The notes below the pieces were generated by a model. It saw only the letters and a program-made list of their open reading frames with translations, searched no databases and had not been told where the DNA came from. The position numbers were made by a program, and so were the translations under genes. A stretch of 64,000 bases of DNA, taken from Rossellomorea sp. y25 (GTDB lineage: Bacteria; Bacillota; Bacilli; Bacillales; Bacillaceae_B). The stretch covers positions 3,170,501 to 3,234,500 of the forward strand of contig NZ_CP145886.1 of NCBI RefSeq assembly GCF_038049935.1. Direction: 5' to 3'. This document shows, one piece after another, positions 53,553 through 62,874 of this stretch; position 1 is the stretch's first letter, and every line of letters begins with the position of its first letter.

Positions 53553-54507
53553 ATTGCACCTCTTTTAGCGCCAGACCCAAAGCTATGGCAAACTTATCGG
53601 ATATCTTCCCGCCATCCACAGTGTGGATCCCTTCCAGACGTTGAAAGCCGACGGGGATACTAAGTCTTTCCTTTATATACATTTCAATCTGACGTATATT
53701 CGGATGATCACCACTAATGAGAGCCCGTTCAACAGAGAAATCTCCTTTGTGGAGTGAATACTGATAAAAGTTCATCACTTTCTCTATTTCACTGAACGCA
53801 TCTTCGACATTTCTCCAAGCGAGATGCTCTTCAATCAATACGTTCTTATTTTCCTGCTCTAACACAATCGGTCTAGTAAAGATCGGTTTATGCTCTCGGA
53901 AAATGGAGATGGTTAATAATCTCTCATCAAAATGCAGGAACATTGTATGCTCATGTGGTGAAACGGATCTTTGCTCTACTGATAACCTGTAAAGAGAGAG
54001 GGGTGAAATGTCTGCAACAATGGGCTTTAATTTCGCATCCTCCAGCACATCTTTGTAGCTATCCACCACTTCCTGATGGGATGCGATTAAAAGGACCTCT
54101 CTACCATCTTCCACTTCATCTAACAAAGCATAGTCAAAAACGGGATCTTCAAAAGGCAAATGAATGCTAGTACCAATTTCTAAAAACAAGTATCCCTCTA
54201 TTTCATCTTCTTTCAGATCAAGGGGAATCCTCACTTTTCTTAACACGACAAACGGATCAGGTGCGACAAATCGCATCGATCTTCCTTTAATTCCCCACTC
54301 CTCTACACATTCTTCCAATATAAATGATAGAGTTTGTTCATCCATGATCCTTCCACCTTTAATGACTCCGTCCGGAAGGGAGCGTTCCCCACATGCCTGA
54401 ACAACTAGTGGCGAAGTCTGCTTCAACTCTAGAAAGCGGATGAAATTGTCTGTGAACACGATATTGGATGTTTTTTTGCTGCTAGAGAGAAACGATAATA
54501 AACCCAT
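53536..54507 (-). CDS. pilM: Type IV pilus actin-like PilM
   Basis: 323 aa, actin-like fold: DNFIRFLELKQTSPLVVQAC at the start, VLLIASHQEVVDSYKDVLED, ALISGDHPNIRQIEMYI and FAIALGLALKEV at the end. Cytosolic part of the PilMNO complex. Confidence 0.85.
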   Translation of the reverse strand: MGLLSFLSSSKKTSNIVFTDNFIRFLELKQTSPLVVQACGERSLPDGVIKGGRIMDEQTLSFILEECVEEWGIKGRSMRFVAPDPFVVLRKVRIPLDLKEDEIEGYLFLEIGTSIHLPFEDPVFDYALLDEVEDGREVLLIASHQEVVDSYKDVLEDAKLKPIVADISPLSLYRLSVEQRSVSPHEHTMFLHFDERLLTISIFREHKPIFTRPIVLEQENKNVLIEEHLAWRNVEDAFSEIEKVMNFYQYSLHKGDFSVERALISGDHPNIRQIEMYIKERLSIPVGFQRLEGIHTVDGGKISDKFAIALGLALKEVQYVESH

Positions 54508-54528
54508 GGAATGAACCCTTTCTTTACA

Positions 54529-55275
54529 TTAATAGAAAAACGATAGATATGCGGATAGGATGGCATCGTAATACAAATAAGCAAGGATGGTCCCTAAAGC
54601 GATAAACGGACCGAAGGGAATCGGTTTACCTTTCTCAATGACCTTGAATGCCAGTGCAACCAAGCCAAAGATCGCTCCAAAGAAGGTTGCCAGCATGAAG
54701 GACAGGATCATGACCTTCAATCCGACAACGAAGCCGATGACTCCATATAACTTGATATCGCCTCCACCCATGCCGCCTTTACTGACGATGGCGATCAGAA
54801 GAAGGAGCCCGAATCCAACAGCGGCACCGACCAGACTATCCCACCACGGGGTCAACGGAATAAACAGACGTTCCAACAAAAAAATCCCCGCAAAAAATAG
54901 TAGTACTTTATCCGGAATGACCATGTATTTCAAATCAGAAACGGTAATGATGACGAACAATGAAATGAGCGTCCATGCGACAAGCAGCTCCCATACGAAT
55001 CCAAACTCAAGATACGCGAGGACAAATAGACTGGCATTCAATGCTTCCATAAACGGATATAAAGGAGAAATGCGCCCTTGACACCGGCGGCATTTCCCCT
55101 TTTGAATGAGATAAGAAAAGACAGGAAGCAGCTCGAGGGCAGTCAGTTGATGACTGCAATACGGACAGCTCGACCTTGGCTTTACAATGGATTTCTTTAA
55201 CGGCACCCGCAGGCCTACTACGTTGTAGAAGGAGCCTAGGAGGAGTGCGTAGATGGTGATGATAATTGCAATCAT
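54529..55275 (-). CDS. comC: Prepilin peptidase / N-methyltransferase
   Basis: 248 aa with several transmembrane helices. The cytosolic zinc-binding loop CPYC ... CRRC and the two catalytic Asp motifs TVSDLKYMVIPD and GGGDIKLYGVIG are present. Processes the adjacent pilin and probably Com pseudopilins. In B. subtilis comC stands alone between spoIIB and folC; here it is embedded in a full pilus operon. Confidence 0.95.
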   Translation of the reverse strand: MIAIIITIYALLLGSFYNVVGLRVPLKKSIVKPRSSCPYCSHQLTALELLPVFSYLIQKGKCRRCQGRISPLYPFMEALNASLFVLAYLEFGFVWELLVAWTLISLFVIITVSDLKYMVIPDKVLLFFAGIFLLERLFIPLTPWWDSLVGAAVGFGLLLLIAIVSKGGMGGGDIKLYGVIGFVVGLKVMILSFMLATFFGAIFGLVALAFKVIEKGKPIPFGPFIALGTILAYLYYDAILSAYLSFFY

Positions 55276-55276
55276 A

Positions 55277-55666
55277 CTATTTAGCGGCTTCAGTTAATTC
55301 TTTTTCTGTTAATTCAGTAGCTACCGCCCCCGTAACTATACTTTGTGCAGGGTGTCCCTTAATTTTGTATACGTTGTTTTCATAAACCACATCGAATTCA
55401 GCATCGTCTACATTTGATAAATAACTACTTAAAGACACTTCGTCCCAAGATTTAGCTTCAGAATCCGAAGCATGTGCCAGTTTAGCGGCACTAATTATTT
55501 GAATAGCCTCAGCTACAACTGCATCGTCCTTACTCTTATTAATAATAGAACCAATACTCGGCACAGCAATCGCCGCAATAATACCAAGAATAACAATGAC
55601 AGCAAGAAGCTCAACCAGTGTCAAACCTCTCTCATTCTTCAACATTTTTCTCATTTTCTTCAACAT
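55277..55666 (-). CDS. pilA: Type IV major pilin-like protein
   Basis: 129 aa. Class III signal peptide: cleavage between Gly14 and Leu15 (KNERG/LTLVELLAVIVILG), Glu at mature position 5, long hydrophobic helix, small globular C-terminal domain without Cys. One base separates it from comC. Its own promoter probably lies in the 117-bp gap upstream. Confidence 0.93.
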   Translation of the reverse strand: MLKKMRKMLKNERGLTLVELLAVIVILGIIAAIAVPSIGSIINKSKDDAVVAEAIQIISAAKLAHASDSEAKSWDEVSLSSYLSNVDDAEFDVVYENNVYKIKGHPAQSIVTGAVATELTEKELTEAAK

Positions 55667-55725
55667 TTCTTCATTTCCTCCCCATAACCTTTTGTAGTAC
55701 TTTAGTACTCTTTTAATCTACCTAT

Positions 55726-55731
55726 ATTATA
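55726..55731 (-). promoter_or_regulatory. Candidate -10 box for the pilin gene
   Basis: TATAAT on the minus strand in the only sizeable gap of the pil operon; no good -35 at 17 bases. A separate pilin promoter would give the high pilin level needed. Confidence 0.4.
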
Positions 55732-55783
55732 CAACACAGAAAATAAAATATAAGTCTAAATATGTAAATATTTATCATAATTG

Positions 55784-56995
55784 CTAGAAATTCTGCACAT
55801 TGTTAAATATTTCAAACATCGGGATCATGATGGCCGTTACAATCGTCCCGACCAGTCCCGCCAATAGAACGATCATGAGTGGCTCTATTAATGCTTTAAG
55901 TTGATCTGTAGAGTTTTCGACTTCTTTCTCATAGAAATCCGCCACCTTGGAAAGCATGCTATCAAGTGATCCTGTTTCTTCTCCGATGGAAATCATTTGT
56001 GAGACCAGGGGCGGAAAGGCCCAGTGTTTTTTCATGGGTTCCGTTAACGTTCCGCCTTTTTCAAGTGATTCTCTCGATTCTTTGAGAACTGCCGCAATGA
56101 CTTCATTTTCCACTACCCGTTCGACGATAGCCAACGACTGAAGGATGGGAACCGAGCTTGAGAATAAGGAACTCAATGTCCTTGTCATTCGGGCTAAAAC
56201 CGCTTTTTGGAGTAGTTTACCGAATAGTGGGATACGCAGTAAGAAGTAATCCAAATAGTATTTCGACTCTTTTCTCTGTCTTACCACTGCAATGCCTGTG
56301 ATCATGAGAATGACAAGGAATAAAAGAAGGTACCAAAAACGCTGCACTGTTTCACTGGCACCGAGGACGAATCTCGTGATTAACGGTAATTCTCCCCCGA
56401 AATCGTCAAACATATCCACGAAAGTCGGCACGACAGCTGCTAGTAAGAAGATGACAACCCCAATGGCGATCACGCCAACAACTGCAGGATAAGAAAGGGC
56501 CGCGATCACTTTTTGCCGGGTTCCATGCTGCTTTTCGTAGTGATCTCCAAGTCTTTCCAGGGTTTCATCCAGACTCCCCGTTGCTTCCCCCGCTTTCAGC
56601 ATATTGATGAAGAGGGGCTCAAACACTTTCTTATGCTTGCCGAATGCATCTGAAAGGGGATGTCCCTCTTTCAATTCTATTTCAACGTCTATAAGTATTT
56701 TCGTTAAGGCTTTACTATCTGTTTGACTGCTTAGAATGCGGGTCGCGTCCACGACTGTGACTCCCGCTTTCAATAGAGTAGAGAATTGCCTGAGAAAAAT
56801 CACCATATGTTGAAGCTTGACAGGGTTTCCCAAAGTAATTTCTTTCGTTAAAAGTGTCTCTGGAATTTCCTCCACTGAAATAATGCGGATGCCTTGATTC
56901 TTCAGCCGGAGCATTGCCTCTTTTTTGGTAGCAGCCGTGACCTGGCCTTTTTTCTTCCCTTTTTTATCTCGTCCTTCATACTTAAATCTGCCCAT
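55784..56995 (-). CDS. pilC: Type IV pilus platform protein PilC
   Basis: 403 aa GspF/PilC fold: two homologous halves with SFSTLLKAGV-type motifs (FLRQFSTLLKAGVTVVDATR; LSSLFSSSVPILQSLAIVER) and three transmembrane helices. Inner-membrane platform for PilB/PilT. Confidence 0.93.
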   Translation of the reverse strand: MGRFKYEGRDKKGKKKGQVTAATKKEAMLRLKNQGIRIISVEEIPETLLTKEITLGNPVKLQHMVIFLRQFSTLLKAGVTVVDATRILSSQTDSKALTKILIDVEIELKEGHPLSDAFGKHKKVFEPLFINMLKAGEATGSLDETLERLGDHYEKQHGTRQKVIAALSYPAVVGVIAIGVVIFLLAAVVPTFVDMFDDFGGELPLITRFVLGASETVQRFWYLLLFLVILMITGIAVVRQRKESKYYLDYFLLRIPLFGKLLQKAVLARMTRTLSSLFSSSVPILQSLAIVERVVENEVIAAVLKESRESLEKGGTLTEPMKKHWAFPPLVSQMISIGEETGSLDSMLSKVADFYEKEVENSTDQLKALIEPLMIVLLAGLVGTIVTAIMIPMFEIFNNVQNF

Positions 56996-56997
56996 CT

Positions 56998-58044
56998 TTA
57001 ACGGTTCTCCTGAAGAAATGGAGAGGCCACTTCTTTCGAAATCATACCGGCGTGTAGATATCTGCTGACATTCGATTCAAAGAGCTCCATTCCCTGCGCT
57101 TTAGAAGTTTGCATGATGGTGGGAATTTGATGAATCTTTTCAGACCGGATAAGATTCGCAACCGCTGAATTATTCAGGAGGATTTCCGAGACAGCAATCC
57201 TGCCTTTTTTATCAACTGTAGGCAGGAGGCGCTGAGCAATCACTCCCTGCAGAACCGTTGCAAGCTGAACCCGGACCTGGGATTGCTGTTCAGCCGGGAA
57301 TACATCTATAATCCGTTCGATTGTCGAAACGGCACTGGACGTATGCAGCGTCCCCAGGACTAAATGACCGGTTTCAGCTGCTGTAATGGCTGTTTGAATG
57401 GTTTCCAGATCGCGCATTTCTCCTACCAGAATGACATCGGGATCCTGCCTCAATGCACTTCGCAATCCGTATGCAAAGGACTTTGTGTCAAACCCGACTT
57501 CCCGTTGATCAATAATGGAAGAACCGTGCTTATGTAAGTACTCTATCGGATCCTCAAGCGTAATGATATGCTTTCTCATCGTCTGATTCATATAATGAAT
57601 CATCGAAGCAAGCGTCGTCGATTTTCCGCTTCCGGTCGGGCCCGTCACCAACACCAACCCTTGATGCTTTTCTGCTATCTTCATTATCACAGGGGGGAGC
57701 TTTAGTTCTTCCAGGGTCGGAATATTTCTGGGCACAACACGTAATGCAATCGAAATACAAGAACGTTGAAAATAGGCATTCACACGGAACCGTGAGACAC
57801 CTGGGAGGGCATAAGAAAAGTCCATTTCCCCCCGTTCCTTGAATTCCGTCCATAAATGCTCGGGAACAATGGTTTTTGCCATTTGCTCTGTATCTTCCGG
57901 CTTCAGCACATCCTGCCCATATCTCTTTAAGTCTCCATGAATTCGGAAAACAGGGGCTGATCCTATCGTTAAATGAATATCAGAGGCCTTTGATTCAAAT
58001 GCCTCCCGTAATAGATGATCTATCCGTTCCTTCAAGTCATACAC
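56998..58044 (-). CDS. pilT: Twitching motility retraction ATPase PilT
   Basis: 348 aa: Walker A VTGPTGSGKSTTLASM, ASP box EDPIEYLH, Walker B ILVGEMRDLETI, HLVLGTLHT. PilT is the marker of retractable pili, so twitching or DNA uptake powered by retraction is predicted. Two bases from pilC. Confidence 0.95.
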   Translation of the reverse strand: MYDLKERIDHLLREAFESKASDIHLTIGSAPVFRIHGDLKRYGQDVLKPEDTEQMAKTIVPEHLWTEFKERGEMDFSYALPGVSRFRVNAYFQRSCISIALRVVPRNIPTLEELKLPPVIMKIAEKHQGLVLVTGPTGSGKSTTLASMIHYMNQTMRKHIITLEDPIEYLHKHGSSIIDQREVGFDTKSFAYGLRSALRQDPDVILVGEMRDLETIQTAITAAETGHLVLGTLHTSSAVSTIERIIDVFPAEQQSQVRVQLATVLQGVIAQRLLPTVDKKGRIAVSEILLNNSAVANLIRSEKIHQIPTIMQTSKAQGMELFESNVSRYLHAGMISKEVASPFLQENR

Positions 58045-58049
58045 CTTCT

Positions 58050-59729
58050 TTACTCTATTGCTACACGCAGTATTTCCTCTGTCGTGGTCAATCCCTGCTT
58101 CACCTTAAACAATCCATCATCCAAAAGAAAAATGGTTTTGTGATTATTGGCAACTTCCCTTAATGTGGAAAGGGATTCATTATTCATGATGATTCTCTTC
58201 ATTTCATCGTTTACGACCAGTACTTCATGAATGGCCATTCTTCCTTTATAGCCTGTCATATTGCACGAGGCACATCCTCTGCCACGAATGACCTTTTCGA
58301 TTGTCATTCCTCTGCGACCAAAGATTTCTTTCTCCCTCACTGTAGGGATTTCTTCTTGTGCACAATCCCGACACACTTTTCGAACAAGACGTTGAGCGAC
58401 AATGCCGCTTACAGAAGTCGCAACCAAAAAGGGCTCGACCCCCATATCTATAAGGCGTGTTACCGTGCTTAAGGAATCATTCGTATGGATCGTACTGAGA
58501 ACTAAGTGTCCCGTCAGTGAAGCTCGTATCGCTACTTCAGCCGTCTCTCTATCACGGATTTCCCCTACCATGATAATGTTGGGGTCCTGCCTTAGGATGG
58601 ACCTGAGACCTGTAGCAAAAGTAAGGCCGACATTGGTGTTCACCTGAATTTGGTTAACCCCTTCCAATTGATATTCAACTGGATCCTCAACCGTAATAAT
58701 ATTGACCTCTTCACTATTCAGCTTGTTCAAGGCTGCATACAAAGTAGAAGATTTACCTGAACCAGTAGGGCCCGTTATAAGGACGATCCCGGTCGGGCGA
58801 TCAATCAAATCTTGAAATCGTTTAAGGTTTAAACTGTTGAAGCCGAGTTGCCCCAGGTCATTTAACGATGAACTCAGGTCCAGTATACGAAGGACAATTT
58901 TTTCTCCATATACCGTCGGCAGGGTCGAGACCCTTAAATCAATCGGACGAAAATCGATGTTCGTTTTGATCCTTCCATCCTGAGGTACCCTGTGCTCCGT
59001 GATATCCAATTGAGACATGATTTTGATGCGGGCCGTCAGCATGCTTTGCATATGCTTAGGGAGAGAGCGATCAGTCCGCAAAATGCCGTCCACCCGATAG
59101 CGAATATGTACTTTTGTTTCCTGAGGATCGATATGGATATCGCTCGCCTTTTGCGTCATGGCATTGGATAACAATTGATTGACAAGTTTGGCGATGGGAG
59201 AGTCCTGATCTGTCAGTGCTTCATCCTCTAATGGATGACGCTCATTCCCCACCCCTTTTAACTCTTCAAAGCTTTCATCCATATCGTAATACTTACTGAT
59301 TGACCGAAGGATATCGTCCTTTGTTGCGATGGACGTCTCAATATAAAAGCCAGTGGATAATCGCAGATCCTCGGTCGTGTAGAAATCCATTGGATCAGCC
59401 ATGGCTACAAACAGCTTATCTCCCTCTTTTTTAAGTGGGATGATTAAATTCCGTTTTGCCACTTCTTTTGGAATCAAATGAAACAGCTTGGGATCAAACG
59501 GGTATCGAAATAAGCTGACATGAGGAATGCCTAATTGAAACTCCAGCACTTCAATCAGCTGCTGTTCTGTAATGTATCCTTTTTGTAAAATCGCATCTCC
59601 CAGCCTCTGATCGATCCCCTTTTCTTTGAGAGCCGTTTGAAGCTTTTCTTCTGTTAACAAACCTGATTCAACTAATAAATCGCCTAAACGTTTCCGCTCT
59701 TGTGCCATGCCATTCCACCTAACTGTCAT
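58050..59729 (-). CDS. pilB: Pilus extension ATPase PilB with MshEN domain
   Basis: 559 aa. Residues 7-70 contain two MshEN-type units (RLGDLLVESGLLTEEKLQTA; RLGDAILQKGYITEQQLIEV); MshEN is an established c-di-GMP binding fold. The ATPase core has GPTGSGKSSTLYAAL, VGEIRDRETAE and the four-Cys zinc site (CRDC ... CASC). Powers pilus extension. Confidence 0.95.
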   Translation of the reverse strand: MTVRWNGMAQERKRLGDLLVESGLLTEEKLQTALKEKGIDQRLGDAILQKGYITEQQLIEVLEFQLGIPHVSLFRYPFDPKLFHLIPKEVAKRNLIIPLKKEGDKLFVAMADPMDFYTTEDLRLSTGFYIETSIATKDDILRSISKYYDMDESFEELKGVGNERHPLEDEALTDQDSPIAKLVNQLLSNAMTQKASDIHIDPQETKVHIRYRVDGILRTDRSLPKHMQSMLTARIKIMSQLDITEHRVPQDGRIKTNIDFRPIDLRVSTLPTVYGEKIVLRILDLSSSLNDLGQLGFNSLNLKRFQDLIDRPTGIVLITGPTGSGKSSTLYAALNKLNSEEVNIITVEDPVEYQLEGVNQIQVNTNVGLTFATGLRSILRQDPNIIMVGEIRDRETAEVAIRASLTGHLVLSTIHTNDSLSTVTRLIDMGVEPFLVATSVSGIVAQRLVRKVCRDCAQEEIPTVREKEIFGRRGMTIEKVIRGRGCASCNMTGYKGRMAIHEVLVVNDEMKRIIMNNESLSTLREVANNHKTIFLLDDGLFKVKQGLTTTEEILRVAIE

Positions 59730-59733
59730 TTTC

Positions 59734-60795
59734 TTATTTCATATCGGGCAAAGGAAGATCCTCTTCAGAAGAAGAAGCATTGGAGTTCTGTTTCGTTGAA
59801 GGGGAATTTGCATTGTCAGGTGAATCCGACTGTTCATCTTTCTCTTGATTAGATGGACTTTCTTGAGGCACTGAGCTGTCCCGGGTTTTATGCTCTTCAA
59901 CCTCAGAACTCGTTTCATCCACCTCTGAAACATCGACCGCTTTCCCTGCCACATAATCTTTCATACTATGTAACTCTTCTTTATGAACGGGAAGGTAAAA
60001 GTCTTCTGATACCTTTTCTTCCTTGAGAAATTCACCCTTCATTGTCTGAAAGCTCCTCCATACTTCAACCTGCATTCCGTTTCGGCCTTCTTTCGTTACC
60101 ATTACTTCACCTGTATGTAAGTATGGACTGTATTGCTTGATCACTTTCGGTTTAAAGACCAGCTTGTCCCTTCGCTCTACCGTCACCCTATACGGAAGTT
60201 CTGCGCCCTTTAGTGAGATGGAAAGCAGATCTCCTTGCCACTGAAGGGTGATCGTATAAGACCCACTGTTAGGATTTGAAAAAATAAAGTCCTTACCCTG
60301 TTCTTCATTTACATAAGCTTCCATCCCTAATTCAGTACCATCAGGAAGCTCCCTGCTCTGATTTCTCTCAATCACCTCAAAGTTTGTCGGCAGTATCAGC
60401 TCATAAAGATATGAAGCGAGAGTGCTAAGATCTTGGTCAGTTGCTCCAGTGAATCCTTCCCCCTCAATAAACTCCAGTAAGGAGAACGGTGAGGCCCCTC
60501 TTATTTCAATCTCAGGGTTCGTATCAATAAACTGCTGAAGCCCTGGTGTCAATGGTAGACCATCGACTTTGATCTCTGAAATGGTTTCAATGGTAGCTTC
60601 GCTCTTACTTTTGTGTTCTGGATTTTGATCAGAAGGACCCGCAACATCTTTGTTCTCGCTGCCGGAAACAGGTTGAGCCGGTGATAGGAAGCGATCATAG
60701 GCCAAAGCACCCAGATGAGCAAAACTGAATAAACCTATGCTGCACAACACTAAAAATACGGATAGCTTTGTAAAAGGTGTTCTTTTACTCATCAC
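59734..60795 (-). CDS. VanW-domain membrane-anchored protein
   Basis: 353 aa: signal-anchor helix near residue 15, Ser/Pro/Glu-rich linkers, and a VanW-like domain (LYELILPTNFEVIERNQS, PDGTELGMEAYVNEEQGKDF, NPNSGSYTITLQWQGDLLSI) with a G5-like segment (VEVWRSFQTMKGEFLKEEKV) after it. Disordered acidic tail. First gene of the pil operon (4 bases from pilB), so it probably serves pilus passage through or anchoring to the wall. Function unproven. Confidence 0.7.
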   Translation of the reverse strand: MMSKRTPFTKLSVFLVLCSIGLFSFAHLGALAYDRFLSPAQPVSGSENKDVAGPSDQNPEHKSKSEATIETISEIKVDGLPLTPGLQQFIDTNPEIEIRGASPFSLLEFIEGEGFTGATDQDLSTLASYLYELILPTNFEVIERNQSRELPDGTELGMEAYVNEEQGKDFIFSNPNSGSYTITLQWQGDLLSISLKGAELPYRVTVERRDKLVFKPKVIKQYSPYLHTGEVMVTKEGRNGMQVEVWRSFQTMKGEFLKEEKVSEDFYLPVHKEELHSMKDYVAGKAVDVSEVDETSSEVEEHKTRDSSVPQESPSNQEKDEQSDSPDNANSPSTKQNSNASSSEEDLPLPDMK

Positions 60796-61014
60796 AGATG
60801 CCCCTTTTATTCTTTTTCCTTATAGGTTTTTTAGATGTTTTGAAGAAAGGATGTAAACTGATTTAAACTTTGTTGAAGGAGGAACTTAGAAGTATAATTC
60901 GATGAAAATTAACAAAATTCGACTACTACTATTTTAGTATATACAGTTGTAAATGGAAAGCTACTATTTGCTACAAATAGAAAAAAATAGAATAAAAGTC
61001 ATAGTTTTCGTTCA

Positions 61015-61047
61015 AAAAAAACACCTCCACAAGTAGGAAGGTGTTTT
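61015..61047 (-). terminator. Terminator of the diguanylate cyclase gene
   Basis: AACACCT (61020-61026) pairs with AGGTGTT (61038-61044), with eight T on the minus strand. The rest of 60796-61014 is A/T-rich and must contain the pil operon promoter; I see no riboswitch-like fold there. Confidence 0.8.
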
Positions 61048-61053
61048 CCGAAT

Positions 61054-62766
61054 TCATTTCACATACTGAGCCACCCGATTCCGTCCAGCCTGCTTCGCAC
61101 CCGTATAAAGTGCCCGATCCGCATGGCGGATAAGAGCAAGTGTATCATCGGCATCTTCCGGTGCGGTTGAGACTCCAATGCTTGCGGTGATCCGGACCAT
61201 CATTCGTTTGTTGGATTCGTCCAGGCTGTCATGGAGAGTGAAGGGTTCATTGGCAATAGCACCTCTGACATTCTCAGCAAGCAGGAGTGCTTCATCCCGT
61301 TTCGCATCCGGAAGAAGGATGACAAATTCCTCCCCTCCGTATCTCGCAACTGTACCTCTTGAATCGATAAGGGTACGAAGGCGTTCGGCAAGTTCAATCA
61401 GGATTTCATTCCCGCTCTGGTGGCCATAGTTATCGTTAATCACCTTGAAGTGATCCAGGTCGAGCATAATGAGTGATAGACTTTGTCTTTTCCCAACATC
61501 GAGATGATTGAATTCAAGCGTCAGGAGATCTTCAAAATATCGGTAATTGTATAGTCCTGTCAGGGCACATCTTTCACTGTTTTTCTTTGTCCGTTCATGG
61601 TGTCTTGCATTTGCGATTGCCACGCCTAAATAGGAACATAAAATATCGACAATCATCAATTGATACTTTTCATAGGCTTTCTTTTTGGAAGAGGCCAATA
61701 GAAGGATCCCTCGTACCTTTTGACTTCTTACAATGGGTACGCACAAAACACTTTCCACTCCCTCAGGCATATACCCTTCAGCGATATCGGTCCATTCAGA
61801 TCGTGAAGTGTAGAGCACGGACTTGCCGGTTTCCCATACTACACCGCTGATCCCCTGGTTTTTCTTTAATGGACGCAGGTTATTCGACTTCATTTCTCCA
61901 TTTTCAACACGCCTCAAGAGGACAAGTTCCTCTTCCTGGCAATCAAGGATATATGCATACTCAACCGGGAGGGTCTCGATGATCTTCTCGATGAATATAT
62001 CAAGCACTTCTTTTACTTTCAGGCTTTCGGTTAATTGGTGACCGATTTCACCCGCTTTTTGAAGGTATTCATTGATTTTTTCAGAAGAGTTATAGAGCTT
62101 TAAAATGATCGATAAGCTCACAAAAGGGATACCGATCAATAGAGAAGCGAAGGCTCCCAGTTCAAACGTTAAATAATAGAGAGATAATGAGAGAGGGAAC
62201 ATGATCATATTTGCGGTAAAGTCCCAAACGAAATCCTTGCTGTAAAAACGGACATCATTGTTCACTACATAGCGTTGATACATTAAAAGAAGAATTTGAT
62301 TGATCATAATCGAAACGATTTGATAACTGAGTATCGGAAATAGTAATTGACCGATACCCTTTAATCCGACTTCTCCACCGAATAGAAAATAAATGAGGCC
62401 GCTCACTAATGAAACAAGAAAGAACATCACTGAATTCAAGGGAATTCTATGCCAATCGGTTTTGGCCAGCCTGAGCCGGATAAGCAATGGGATAATAGAG
62501 AATTGCATGAGGACGATCTCAATAAATAATCCATACTTTATAAACCCTACGAGGGTCACCCACTGGATGAAGAAAATGGTGGCACCATTTATCACAATGG
62601 GCATGAGTGGGATAAAGGTGGCAAAAGCCACTAAGGTTAAAAGCTCCAGCTCATTTCCTGCAATATTTTCAGGAGGATAGTAGCGATAAGTAAAATATAA
62701 TCCAGCAGGTACAACGGCTAGCCAGGCCAGCAATATGTACAGCTTCTTTTTTACTGATAATGTCAT
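61054..62766 (-). CDS. Membrane GAF-GGDEF diguanylate cyclase
   Basis: 570 aa. About six hydrophobic segments (residues 8-215), a GAF domain (KVKEVLDIFIEKIIETLPVE to LGVAIANARHH), then a GGDEF domain with an intact active site RYGGEEF and LDHFKVINDNYGHQSGN. The RxxD inhibitory I-site is absent (the residues before the active loop are DSRG), so product inhibition is probably missing. Transcribed toward the pil operon but ended by its own terminator. Confidence 0.9.
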   Translation of the reverse strand: MTLSVKKKLYILLAWLAVVPAGLYFTYRYYPPENIAGNELELLTLVAFATFIPLMPIVINGATIFFIQWVTLVGFIKYGLFIEIVLMQFSIIPLLIRLRLAKTDWHRIPLNSVMFFLVSLVSGLIYFLFGGEVGLKGIGQLLFPILSYQIVSIMINQILLLMYQRYVVNNDVRFYSKDFVWDFTANMIMFPLSLSLYYLTFELGAFASLLIGIPFVSLSIILKLYNSSEKINEYLQKAGEIGHQLTESLKVKEVLDIFIEKIIETLPVEYAYILDCQEEELVLLRRVENGEMKSNNLRPLKKNQGISGVVWETGKSVLYTSRSEWTDIAEGYMPEGVESVLCVPIVRSQKVRGILLLASSKKKAYEKYQLMIVDILCSYLGVAIANARHHERTKKNSERCALTGLYNYRYFEDLLTLEFNHLDVGKRQSLSLIMLDLDHFKVINDNYGHQSGNEILIELAERLRTLIDSRGTVARYGGEEFVILLPDAKRDEALLLAENVRGAIANEPFTLHDSLDESNKRMMVRITASIGVSTAPEDADDTLALIRHADRALYTGAKQAGRNRVAQYVK

Positions 62767-62874
62767 GTCTATCCTCCAAAGGTTCCGTTCGATTTAATAT
62801 AGTCCTATGATACTATACTAGTTAAATAGTCACAAGTTTATGAATATTTTATCAAAGCCGTTCGATAAAGTCAC

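Noticed and set aside
60796..61014. c-di-GMP riboswitch ahead of the pil operon
   Set aside because: Looked for because of the neighbouring GGDEF gene; the A/T-rich stretch shows no conserved GEMM-type helices.
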